The notes under the pieces are model-generated. The model made no database searches. It was not told where the DNA came from and saw nothing but the letters and a program-made list of their open reading frames with translations. The position numbers and the translations under genes were made by a program. Source: Oreohelix idahoensis (taxonomy: Eukaryota > Mollusca > Gastropoda > Stylommatophora > Oreohelicidae). From it: a stretch of 64,000 bases of DNA. The stretch covers positions 1 through 64,000 of the forward strand of contig JAMPIV010009909.1 of the NCBI GenBank assembly GCA_024509875.1, in the 5' to 3' direction. Of the stretch, positions 44,763-55,897 are shown one piece after another (the stretch's first letter is position 1; each line of letters begins with the position of its first letter).

Positions 44763-46139
44763 TTAAGGGTAATGCTCCCTTGAGTGGCCCTGGATATCCA
44801 CTGTTTCTGTGGTGAGTTGTTCGGGGTGCACCAGAGATGAAGAAACGACCGCGTCATAAGACAAACCTGTGTCATACATCCCGATGACTTGGTTGCCATT
44901 CACGGTCACTGTCTCCTGTATAGGTGGGTGATGGAGGCTATTCTGACTCACTGTCAGTTCCTTCCTGTCAACAGCCCTCACCTGCAAACATGCAACATGA
45001 TGTGGAGGGTTTTTCCTTCTGCACTCGGCAGTATTGTGGGTGATGGTTCTACAGTGCTTACACCATTTTTCCCCTTGCCTCTGCTGCTGGAAATTAGATC
45101 TCTGAGTAGTCTTGTAGTCTGGCTTGTCATGCTTTTTGAAGTTAGTATACGGTGGTTTCACTTGGGGGTCCATGTGTGACTGAGCTGTCTGTCTAGGTAC
45201 GTAATCTGGTTGTTTCCGTCTGGGTGGTGGATTCTCTGATAGTGCTGCCTGATATCGTTCCGCTAACTGGACTATGGATTCTAAAGTGCTGGCCCCATTC
45301 TCTGTCAGGAATCTTCTCATGTCGGAAGTCATGGTGTCCTTCAGTTGTTCGATCATGACCATTTCCTTCAGGCCTTCCCAATCATGAGTAAAATTCCCTA
45401 GGGCACCCCACTTCTCCACGTAGGAATCCAGTCTCGCAGCAAACTGAGCAAAGTTCTCTCCAACTTCCCTCCTAGAGTTACGGAACCTCTTCCTATAGGC
45501 GTCAGCATGTAGCTCATAACGAACCAATAGTGCCTTTTTCAAAGAGTCGTAGTCATCCTGTAAACCTGGAGGAAGCTTGCTATACACGTCATAAGCAGTT
45601 CCTCTAAGCCCTTGCGACAGTTTCAGGTTCCACTTGCTCTTCTCCAAACCAAACGTGGTGGCAAACTTCTCAAATTTGTCCAGATACCTATCGATCGAGT
45701 CGGCTTGTTCCGAGAAAGCTTCAAATGGAAACGTCAAGGGTCCCAAAGTTGACATGAGTGAGGATGGCAAAGGTCCTGTGCCCCCTGCGTGCAAGGAAGG
45801 CATATCATCTGACCGTGGCGATAGGTTGCCTGAGGAGGTAGATGCTGTCGCACCGGCTACCGGTTCAACTCTTTGAGCTTGTCCCTGCATCTCTAACTGC
45901 TTCATCTTCAATGCATGCTCGCGTTCATCTCTCTCGCTTCTTTCTCTAGCGTCTACAGCTTTTATCCTCTCATCTATTTCTGCTAACTTTATTCGCTCTT
46001 CTCTTTCAGCTTTCGCTGTTTCTCGAGCGTAATACTTATCAGTCTCGACACTGACATAATTTGCAAGGTCCACCCCACTATAACCTAGATCTCGACCGGC
46101 CTCCCCTAGTGCTGCCTTAAGCTTAACTATTTCAGCCAT
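44763..46139 (-). CDS. Gag and protease N-terminus of element R
   Basis: 458 codons from an ATG at 46,139 (MAEIVKLKAALGEAGRDLGY). Coiled coil at residues ~30-95. Ty3-like capsid at ~150-330 (FPFEAFSEQADSIDRYLDKF, LPPGLQDDYDSLKKALLVRY, MTSDMRRFLTENG). An intact CCHC knuckle CKHCRTITHNTAEC near residue 375. Then the protease start with MYDTGLSYDAVV (intact catalytic DTG). The frame ends at a 1-nt shift near 44,790 and protease continues at 44,760. Gag itself looks complete, so this copy might still supply Gag. Confidence 0.88.
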   Translation of the reverse strand: MAEIVKLKAALGEAGRDLGYSGVDLANYVSVETDKYYARETAKAEREERIKLAEIDERIKAVDARERSERDEREHALKMKQLEMQGQAQRVEPVAGATASTSSGNLSPRSDDMPSLHAGGTGPLPSSLMSTLGPLTFPFEAFSEQADSIDRYLDKFEKFATTFGLEKSKWNLKLSQGLRGTAYDVYSKLPPGLQDDYDSLKKALLVRYELHADAYRKRFRNSRREVGENFAQFAARLDSYVEKWGALGNFTHDWEGLKEMVMIEQLKDTMTSDMRRFLTENGASTLESIVQLAERYQAALSENPPPRRKQPDYVPRQTAQSHMDPQVKPPYTNFKKHDKPDYKTTQRSNFQQQRQGEKWCKHCRTITHNTAECRRKNPPHHVACLQVRAVDRKELTVSQNSLHHPPIQETVTVNGNQVIGMYDTGLSYDAVVSSSLVHPEQLTTETVDIQGHSREHYP

Positions 46140-46499
46140 CTTTTGCAGTTAAAGTCCACACTGAGTAAGCTAGTGCTACCTTCCAATAGTATTTCTAACA
46201 ACAAGTAAATACTAATTATTTATCAGACTGCTGTAGAATGAAATTACTACAGTTATGGAGACTTAAGGTCTGTAATTCAATGAAATACAAAATCAAGAAC
46301 TAACTTAATTAAACACAACATATATAAAGGGATTCACCAATCAATGCCTGAATTTCTAGAAAAAATGTTTTCTGTCTTTCTAGAGCTCACTGTGTGAAAA
46401 TACATGTGTTAAAATGGTATACTGTAATGACTGAATGGATGATACTATCCCAGAGGTATGATAAAATACATAAGTTCAAATCCCGGACCGAGACACCAG
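46140..46499 (-). other. R leader with primer-binding site
   Basis: The minus strand reads TGGTGTCTCGGTCCGGGA (46,498-46,481), one base after the LTR, followed by TTTGAAC. The reverse complement, GTTCAAATCCCGG...ACACCA, looks like a tRNA T-arm and acceptor end. Confidence 0.75.
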
Positions 46500-48352
46500 T
46501 GTCACGTAGCGTTTAAAGGATAAGAGAATTATTTAGAGGAAATAATAGATCTGATGTGGAAGATTTGGCTCAAGGAATCCCTGCTGGGTTTTCCCACTTC
46601 CGAAGGGTGACGAAGAGGGTAAATTCTCCTAACTCGACAGGTCTGGAAAAGATTGTAAGGAGATATTTGGTCTCTCGCTACCGTCGTCCCCTTCTCAGTT
46701 ATCTATTATTATTATTCTTTAATTTATATTATATTTTACGAGCCCCCCCTCCCTTATAAAGGAAGATAAACATAGACAATATTCAACATCTAATGGAAGG
46801 AACAAAGCGTGGGGTACAGTATATACACCCAATTGGTTTATTGCAATAAAATGAATAGATGGTGAATGATAGTATTGTCGATGGAATTAGTGTCTGCTGT
46901 ATGTATTATGTGTCTCACAATTCAAGAGTTTTTCATCATGGATGACTAAACTAGGCATTGATGTAGTGAGTTCCCTTTTCCGTGGACTTAGCTTTTCAGC
47001 CCCCGGCTGATAGTGAAGTGTGGTTAGTTCTCCGGTCTCCTGACGTTGCCCCAGGTAGGTCTTGAATGGTTCGGATTTGCCTTCTCTGTGCTCGACTCCG
47101 TATTCTGCGCTGAGATTGGACTGTCGTGCAAGGCTCCACCATAGACTGAAGACAAATACGACGGCTTCATTAATTTACTAGCTTTAGAAAGCAGTCTTTC
47201 CCTAAGCCGTCCCTCTGCCAGTCATCTCAGATTTTAGTCTCTAACATCATATGTCTAGAGCCTAATCTTGAATTCAAGTTTCTCCTGTCTGTCCTTTATT
47301 ATATTTCTCTGCCCCAGTGGCAGTATTATAATTCTTTAGACTGATTTATAGTCAGCTTAACCCGATGAATTATTATAAATGTCAGTTAAACCCACCAACT
47401 TTTATCATAGAAATGACGGCAACAGTATTCTAGTTCTGTGCCTCTAGCCTAATCGTCATGTCATTATGAGGAATTTAACAATTAATTGGACATCCGTGTT
47501 TTAGAATTGTCTGACAACATTATCACACACTTCATGTCTGGTCGCATCGTCATATAATTTATAATGAATATATGTCACGGTCTGTCAACATTATCGTTAA
47601 TATTAATTTCCGTTAGTCTCAACGTCGGGTCGAAATTAATCAAATAATATGGAAATTAATAGCTATATATATATATATATTCCCGTTATACATTATTATG
47701 AACATGTACATATCCCGTGGGATCATAAAATATACCCGATCACATGTGGCTGGATGTGATCGTACAACAGAAATATGAATAAAGTAAACATACCAATCTT
47801 GCGTCGATTTTGCAAGGTACTACACATTTCATCACATTATATTCTAGCGAGATTTCACTTACCTACTCAAAGATGGACGCTAACCCGCAATTAGACACGT
47901 GGCTTCAGTGCTTTTAATGCGAGAATTCGCCGATCTGGCTTAGACCTAGCTTTCTTGGGGGTTCCTGGGCAAGTGACAAAATGCTGGCTTTGCCGCCTTT
48001 TAGCGGGTCATTTCCGCTTGGACACGTGATCCGTAGCGTGCATCATGTGACCTTAGCCTCGTTTTAGACGCTCCAATCAATAATGTTAAAAGTCACGTGA
48101 TGTCTTCCTAAATGGCCTAAACTGGTTCTCCCAAGTTCAAGCAGTTCTAAATTAAAACGGATTTCTCGCTACCGAGGTCATTGGTCAACAATGACGTCGT
48201 ATCTAAAAATAGCGAGGAGAAAATACCGAACGCTAGGAGATTTTCCGCAAGTGACAATTCCCGGGACTTTGCGATCATGCATTGAGGATGAGAAAAAACG
48301 ATGTCCCGTAAATAATAATAAAAATGAAGAGAAGATTGGGCAAGTTGTCACA
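46500..48352 (-). repeat. R 5' LTR
   Basis: Paired with 42,137-43,987. Contains a (TA)n run near 47,665. Confidence 0.92.
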
Positions 48353-51300
48353 ACAGAATCAAGTGTGATACAAAGACAGACCAATATAAGTTGGTGTGAT
48401 ACAAAGACAGATTAATAGAAGTTGATGTGATACAAAGACAGATTAAGTTAATAGAAGTTGGTGAGAAACAAAGACCAATATAAGTTGGTGTGATACAAAG
48501 ACAGATGAACAGAAGCTGGTGTGATACAAAGACAGATGAACAGAAGCTAGTATGATACAACGACAGATGAACAGAAGTTGGTGTGAAACAAAGAGAGACC
48601 AATAGAATTTGGTGTGAAACAAAGACAGATTAATAGAAGTTGGTGTGAAACAAAGACAGACAAACAGAAGCTGATGTGATACAAAGACAGACAAACAGAA
48701 GCTGATGTGATACAAAGACAGACAAACAGAAGCTGGTGTGATACAAAGACAGACGAACAGAAGCTGGCGTGATACAAAGACAGAAGAACAGAAGCTGGTG
48801 TGATACAGATGAACAGAAGTTGGTGTGATACAAAGACAGATGAACAGAATCAAGTGTGATACAAAGACAGATGAACAGAAGCTGGTGTGATACAAAGACA
48901 GATGAACAGAAGCTGGTATGATACAAAGACAGACGAACAGAAGTTGGTGTGACAGAAAGACAGACCAATAGAAGTTGGTGTGAAACAAAGACAGATTAAT
49001 AGAAATTGGTGTAATACAAAGACAGACCAATAGAAGTTGGCGTGATACAAAGACAGATTAATAAAAGTTGGTGTGATACAAAGACAGATTAATAGAAGTT
49101 GGTGTGATACAAAGATAGATGAACTGAAGCTAGTGTGATACAGACGAACAGAAGCTTGTGTGATACAAAGACAGACGAACAGAAGTTGATGTGAAACAAA
49201 GACCAATAGAAGTTAGTGTGAAACAAAGACAGATTAATAGAAGTTGGTGTGATACAAAGACCAATAGAAGTTGGTGTGAAACAAAGACCAATAGAAGTTA
49301 GTGTGAAACAAAGACAGATTAATAGAAGTTGGTGTGATACAAAGACCTATAGAAATTGGTGTGAAACAAAGACCAATAGAAGTTGGTGTGAAACAAAGAC
49401 AGATTAATAGAAGTTGATGTGATACAAAGACCAATAGAAGTTGGTGTGAAACAAAGACCAATAGAAGTTAGTGTGAAACAAAGACAGATTAATAGAAGTT
49501 GGTGTGATACAAAGACCAATAGAAGTTGGTGTGAAACAAAGACCAATAGAAGTTGGTGTGAAACAAAGACAGATTAATAGAAGTTGGTGTGATACAAAGA
49601 CCAATAGAAATTGGTGTGAAACAAAGACCAATAGAAGTTGGTGTGAAACAAAGACCAATAGAAGTTAGTGTGAAACAAAGACAGATTAATAGAAGTTGGT
49701 GTGATACAAAGACCAATAGAAGTTGGTGTGAAACAAAGACCAATAGAAGTTGGTGTGAAACAAAGACCAATAGAAGTTGGTGTGAAACAAAGACCAATAG
49801 AAGTTGGTGTGAAACAGAGACCAATAGAAGTTGGTGTGAAACAAAGACCAATAGAAGTTGGTGTGAAACAAAGACCAATAGAAGTTGGTGTGAAACAAAG
49901 ACCAATAGAAGTTAGTGTGAAACAAAGACAGATTAATAGAAGTTGGTGTGATACAAAGACCAATAGAAGTTGGTGTGAAACAAAGACCAATAGAAGTTAG
50001 TGTGAAACAAAGACAGATTAATAGAAGTTGGTGTGATACAAAGACCAATAGAAGTTGGTGTGAAACAAAGACCAATAGAAGTTGGTGTGAAACAAAGACA
50101 GATTAATAGAAGTTGGTGTGATACAAAGACCAATAGAAGTTGGTGTGATACAAAGACAGAATAATAGAAGTTGGTGTGATACAAAGATAGATGAACAGAA
50201 GCTAGTGTGATACAGACGAACAGAAGCTGGTGTGATACAAAGACAGACGAACAGAAGTTGGTGTGATACAAAGACAGATTAATAGAATCAAGTGTGATAC
50301 AAAGACAGATGAACAGAAGCTGGTGTGATACAAAGACAGATGAACAGAAGCTGGTATGATACAAAGACAGACTAATAGAAGTTGGTGTAATTCAAAGACA
50401 GACCAATAGAAGTTGGTGTGATACAAAGACAGATGAACAGAATCAAGTGTGATACAAAGACAGACCAATATAAGTTGGTGTGATACAAAGACAGATTAAT
50501 AGAAGTTGATGTGATACAAAGACAGATTAAGTTAATAGAAGTTGGTGAGAAACAAAGACCAATATAAGTTGGTGTGATACAAAGACAGATGAACAGAAGC
50601 TGGTGTGATACAAAGACAGATGAACAGAAGCTAGTATGATACAACGACAGATGAACAGAAGTTGGTGTGAAACAAAGACAGACCAATAGAATTTGGTGTG
50701 AAACAAAGACAGATTAATAGAAGTTGGTGTGAAACAAAGACAGACAAACAGAAGCTGATGTGATACAAAGACAGACAAACAGAAGCTGGTGTGATACAAA
50801 GACAGACGAACAGAAGCTGGCGTGATACAAAGACAGAAGAACAGAAGCTGGTGTGATACAGATGAACAGAAGTTGGTGTGATACAAAGACAGATGAACAG
50901 AATCAAGTGTGATACAAAGACAGATGAACAGAAGCTGGTGTGATACAAAGACAGATGAACAGAAGCTGGTATGATACAAAGACAGACGAACAGAAGTTGG
51001 TGTGACAGAAAGACAGACCAATAGAAGTTGGTGTGAAACAAAGACAGATTAATAGAAATTGGTGTAATACAAAGACAGACCAATAGAAGTTGGCGTGATA
51101 CAAAGACAGATTAATAAAAGTTGGTGTGATACAAAGACAGATTAATAGAAGTTGGTGTGATACAAAGATAGATGAACTGAAGCTAGTGTGATACAGACGA
51201 ACAGAAGCTGGTGTGATACAAAGACAGACGAACAGAAGTTGATGTGAAACAAAGACCAATAGAAGTTAGTGTGAAACAAAGACAGATTAATAGAAGTTGG

Positions 51301-52620
51301 TGTGATACAAAGACCAATAGAAGTTGGTGTGAAACAAAGACCAATAGAAGTTAGTGTGAAACAAAGACAGATTAATAGAAGTTGGTGTGATACAAAGACC
51401 AATAGAAGTTGGTGTGAAACAAAGACCAATAGAAGTTGGTGTGAAACAAAGACAGATTAATAGAAGTTGGTGTGATACAAAGACCAATAGAAGTTGGTGT
51501 GAAACAAAGACCAATAGAAGTTAGTGTGAAACAAAGACAGATTAATAGAAGTTGGTGTGATACAAAGACCAATAGAAGTTGGTGTGAAACAAAGACCAAT
51601 AGAAGTTGGTGTGAAACAAAGACAGATTAATAGAAGTTGGTGTGATACAAAGACCAATAGAAGTTGGTGTGAAACAAAGACCAATAGAAGTTGGTGTGAA
51701 ACAAAGACCAATAGAAGTTAGTGTGAAACAAAGACAGATTAACAGAAGTTGGTGTGATACAAAGACCAATAGAAGTTGGTGTGATACAAAGACCAATAGA
51801 AGTTGGTGTGAAACAAAGACCAATAGAAGTTGGTGTGAAACAAAGACCAATAGAAGTTGGTGTGAAACAAAGACCAATAGAAGTTGGTGTGAAACAAAGA
51901 CCAATAGAAGTTGGTGTGAAACAAAGACCAATAGAAGTTGGTGTGAAACAAAGACCAATAGAAGTTGGTGTGAAACAAAGACCAATAGAAGTTAGTGTGA
52001 AACAAAGACAGATTAATAGAAGTTGGTGTGATACAAAGACCAATAGAAGTTGGTGTGAAACAAAGACCAATAGAAGTTAGTGTGAAACAAAGACAGATTA
52101 ATAGAAGTTGGTGTGATACAAAGACCAATAGAAGTTGGTGTGAAACAAAGACCAATAGAAGTTGGTGTGAAACAAAGACAGATTAATAGAAGTTGGTGTG
52201 ATACAAAGACCAATAGAAGTTGGTGTGATACAAAGACAGAATAATAGAAGTTGGTGTGATACAAAGATAGATGAACAGAAGCTAGTGTGATACAGACGAA
52301 CAGAAGCTGGTGTGATACAAAGACAGACGAACAGAAGTTGGTGTGATACAAAGACAGATTAATAGAAGTTGGTGTGATACAAAGACCAATAGAAGTTTGT
52401 GTGATACAAAGACAGAATAATAGAAGTTGGTGTGATACAAAGATAGATGAACAGAAGCTAGTGTGATACAGACGAACAGAAGCTGGTGTGATACAAAGAC
52501 AGACGAACAGAAGTTGGTGTGAAACAAAGACCAATAGAAGTTGGTGTGAAACAAAGACAGACCAATAGAAGTTAGTGTGAAACAAAGACAGACCAATAGA
52601 AGTTGGTGTGATACAAAGAC
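48353..52620. repeat. Large minisatellite, middle block with ~2.05 kb super-repeats
   Basis: Two long copies of the same unit order start near 48,366 and 50,456 and repeat with an offset of about 2,053 bp. A third copy lies in the left block (40,017-42,100), offset about 2,084 bp once element R is removed. The 85-bp higher-order units sit in the same place in each copy (for example 49,200-50,100, 51,240-52,160). Confidence 0.93.
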
Positions 52621-55299
52621 TAAAACTAAAAGAAGGAGAAACCGTAGTCAACCTTGTCATAGTGTAATGGCCAAATGAGGATGAGAGGGCAGAGGTCAAG
52701 GAGGAATTCTTCGAGCTGCTTCAAAGGACAGTGGATGATAGCCTAGATCAAATTATCATGGTCGAAGATTTCAATGCCAGAGTTGGAAATGACCATGCTA
52801 GATGGGGTGGCGTTATCGGAAGATATGGAGAAGATACTCTCAATGACAATGGAAAGCGACTCCTTAGATTCTGCAGTGAGCAGAATCTGATCATTACAAA
52901 CACAAAGTTCCCACACAAGCGCATACATGCATACACTAGATGTGAACCAACAAAGAATGAGAAATCAGTGATCGACTATGCCATTGTTAGGAGGAGCTCA
53001 TTCAAATATGTCCGGGATACTAGAGTCTGGAGGGGGCCAGAGATTGGAAGTGATCACTACCTACTTACAATCAAAAGAACAACTGAAAGAGTTGCTCAGC
53101 CTAGGAACTGCCCAACATCACGCAAGAAACTAAGTAAACGAATGGGAGAAATGAGCATTAAGACCTACAAGCTGAAAGAGCCAGAAATTAAGACCAGATA
53201 TCAGGAGCTTATTGCTGCAGCGGTGAGCTACACAGAAGAACAACCTGATGACTTGGAAACCCTCTGGCTCAAATTCAAGGACATCATAAATACAGCAGTT
53301 GCAGAAGCATGTGGTGAAGTCCGACTTGGGAACAAGAGAAAGAGGGCACCTTGGTGGACAGAGGAAGTCAAAGAGAAAAAAAAGAGAGAAGAAAATAACA
53401 TGGAAACAATACTTAGGAGCTAAAACACAACAGGACAAATGGAGAAATATAGAGAATATGTGACACTCAGAACAGAAGCAAAGAACAAAGTGCTAGCAGC
53501 AAAACAGAAGTCCTGGGAAGAATTTGGAGAAAAGCTAGAAAAAGATGCGCAAGAAAACCAGAAATTGTTCTATAAGACCCTAAGGAACACGAGGAAGGAA
53601 AAACAATGCCCTCTCAAATTTATAAAGGACAAGCAAGGCAAATTGCTTACTGCCCCGAAGGAAGTAATGGAAAGAATATTTCTCAGAACTCCTGGATGGT
53701 GAGCATGGTGAAGCATCAGAAATGATAACCACTAGCACAGAAGAGAAAACCAATGATGGTGAAGATGACATAAAGATGAAAGAACTGAAGGCAGCACTGG
53801 AGAAAATCAAGATGGGCAAAGCAGCAGAGCATGATGGTATAACACCAGAAATGGTTAAGTACATGGGAGCATCAGGCAAACTATTACTCTTAAGGGTCCT
53901 ACAGGCAGCGTGGTGCAACAAGAACATACCAAAGGATTGGGAGATTGCAATCATAACACCAATTTTAAAAAAGGGTGACAATCAACAATGTGGAGACCAT
54001 AGAGACATATCCCTTCTCAGTGTCCCTGGTAAAATCTACTCTAGAATCCTAGAGCAGAGACTCCGACGTCTAGCTGAGCCACAATTGGATGAGGTCCAGT
54101 GCGGATTCCGAGCAAACCGAAGTACTCAAGACCTAATCTTCACAGACAGCTGAGTGAAAAGGCCATTGAGTATGAGATCCATCTTTGTTTCATAGATCTG
54201 GAAAAGGCGTTTGACAGGGTCCTCTGGAGCAAACTTTGGGGCTGTTTGGCAAGGAAGAATATTCCAGCACCTCTGATTCATGCTATACGGAGCTTCTACA
54301 AGTCTTGCAGAAATTATGTGGGGACAGCAAACCATAAGTCAGAAGAGTTCAGGACCACCACTGGTGTAAGACAAAGTGATATCCTGTTACCTTATCTTTT
54401 CATACTCCTCATGGACGATGTCATCAAGGCATGTAAGGAGAGAACAAGAAAGTATTCAGTGGGGTACTGGAAGATGAGACAGGTCTGTATTTCAGAGCTG
54501 ACATTTGCTGATGATGTTGCCCTGATTGCTAAATCAGAGGCACATCTCCAATCCAACCTGCAAGTCTGGAAGGAAGAGCTGGAGAAGAGAGGGATTGTCA
54601 TAAGCAGCTCTAAAACAAAATCCATGGTGATATCACGAGAAGAAAGAAGACATCAGATTAAACTGGGAGAACAGGTCCTGGAGCAGGTCGACCACTTTAA
54701 ATACCTCGGAGCTATTATAGACCGAAAGGGAGGCATCAAAGAACAGTTGGCCACTCGAAAAGCAGCAGCTGGGAGACTTTTTCAGGCCATAAATCGAGGA
54801 TTCCTCAGCAAGAGAGAGGTTGGTAAGAAAACGAAGATGGCTGTATACAGCTCCACCTATGTCCCAGTCTTGACATATGGATGCGAGTCATGGGCAATGA
54901 CTACAACCCACAAAAGCCAGGTCCAAACCTCAGAAATGAGGTATCTGAGGAAGGTGGTTGAAGTAACAAGAAGAGACATGGTCCGCAACCAGACGATACG
55001 TCAAGGCCTAAAATCCCACCCCCTGCAGACCCAAGTAGAACAGTCCCAACTAAGATGGTTTGGCCATGTCTGCAGAATGGGAGAAAATCGGCTACCACGA
55101 CAAGCATGGGAAACAAAGAGGCAGGGATCCAGACCCCCAGGACGACCCAGAGTCCGCTGGGAGGACAACATTAAACAATCTTTGAAGGACCGAGGACTAG
55201 AATGGAACCAGGCCAGGAGGAAGACAGCTGATAGGATAGTCTGGCGCTCTCTCTTTCTAAACCTCTACACCACACAGTAGAAGGGGAACGACTAAGTAA
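52621..55299 (+). mobile_element. RTE-like LINE inserted in the minisatellite, 5'-truncated
   Basis: Flanked by TGATACAAAGAC, a minisatellite segment, at about 52,609-52,620 and 55,301-55,312. This is consistent with a 12-13 bp target duplication, although the array makes it ambiguous. The 5' end falls inside the endonuclease. The tail is ACGACTAAGTAAG. Confidence 0.85.
52640..55280 (+). pseudogene. LINE endonuclease (partial) and RT, one nonsense and two frameshifts
   Basis: Endonuclease part: VEDFNARVGND (GDFNARVG box with Gly to Glu), IDYAIVRR, GSDHYLLTI (SDH box). A TAA at 53,421-53,423 interrupts the frame, which resumes at 53,424 without a shift. A frameshift lies near 53,690 and another near 54,110-54,150. 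RT part: MGKAAEHDGITPEMVKYMG, PILKKGDNQQCGDHRDISLL, QCGFRANRSTQDLIF, then FIDLEKAFDRV (catalytic Asp), TTGVRQSDILLPYLFIL, LTFADDVALIAKS (FADD), FKYLGAIIDRKGG, VLTYGCESW, RWFGHVCRMGENR, PPGRPRVRWED. All RT boxes remain in order. Confidence 0.85.
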
Positions 55300-55530
55300 G
55301 TGATACAAAGACAGATTAATAGAAGCTGGTGTGATACAAAAACAGACGAACAGAAGCTGGTGTGATACGCAGAGAGACCAATAGAAGTTGGTGTGATACA
55401 CAGACAGACGAACAGAAGCTGGTGTAATACAAAGACAGATTAATAGAAGTTGGTGTGATACAAAGACAGATGAACAGAAGCTGGTGTGATACAAAGACAG
55501 AAGAATAGATGCTGATAGGATACAAAGACA
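55300..55530. repeat. Large minisatellite, right edge
   Basis: Diverged units (GCTGATAGGATACAAAGAC at 55,511) like those at the far left edge. Confidence 0.9.
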
Positions 55531-55897
55531 CTTCTATCTACACCACTACATGTTTCTATTTCAACAACTACATGTCTCTATCTTAACAATTTTATGTTTC
55601 CATCTAAACATCTTTATGTTTCTATCTCAACATCTACATGGTTCTATCTCAACATCTATATGTTTCTATCTTAACATCTTGATGTTTATATCTTAACATC
55701 TACATGTTTCTATCTAAACATCTTCATTTTTCTATCTTAACATCTAAATTTTCTGTCTAAACATCTTCACGTTTCTATCTCAACATCTGAAATTTTCTAT
55801 CTCAACATCTACAAGTTTCATCTCAACATCTACTAGTTTATATCTCAACATCTACAAGTTTTTATCTCAACATCTACAAGTTTCTGTCTCAACATCT
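55531..55897. repeat. ~22-bp minisatellite, left block
   Basis: Copies of TTTCTATCTCAACATCTACATG. Interrupted by a LINE at 55,898. Confidence 0.9.

Larger units (their letters stand above)
42132..48357 (-). mobile_element. LTR element R, internally deleted, with ACAGA target duplication in the minisatellite
   Basis: LTRs at 42,137-43,987 and 46,500-48,352 (1,851 and 1,853 bp), TGTCACG...TTGTCACA on the plus strand, flanked by ACAGA at 42,132-42,136 and 48,353-48,357. By eye about a dozen differences separate the LTRs. The interior on the minus strand is primer-binding site, gag, protease, integrase zinc domain, then a direct join to the last codons of RNase H and the polypurine tract. Integrase core and RT are gone, so the copy depended on another element to move. 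Confidence 0.93.

Noticed and set aside
42193..46759. 67-residue frame repeated at 42,193 and 46,556 (MEDLAQGIPAG...)
   Set aside because: Lies at the same place in both LTRs of element R, on the antisense strand, with no domain. Openness is shared because the LTRs are near identical.
38790..52699. Dozens of 60-230 residue open frames rich in HTNFYWS/SHQLLLVF repeats on both strands
   Set aside because: They follow the 27/31/85-bp minisatellite in several frames and on both strands. The units lack stop codons, so openness is automatic. No start context or non-repeat domain.
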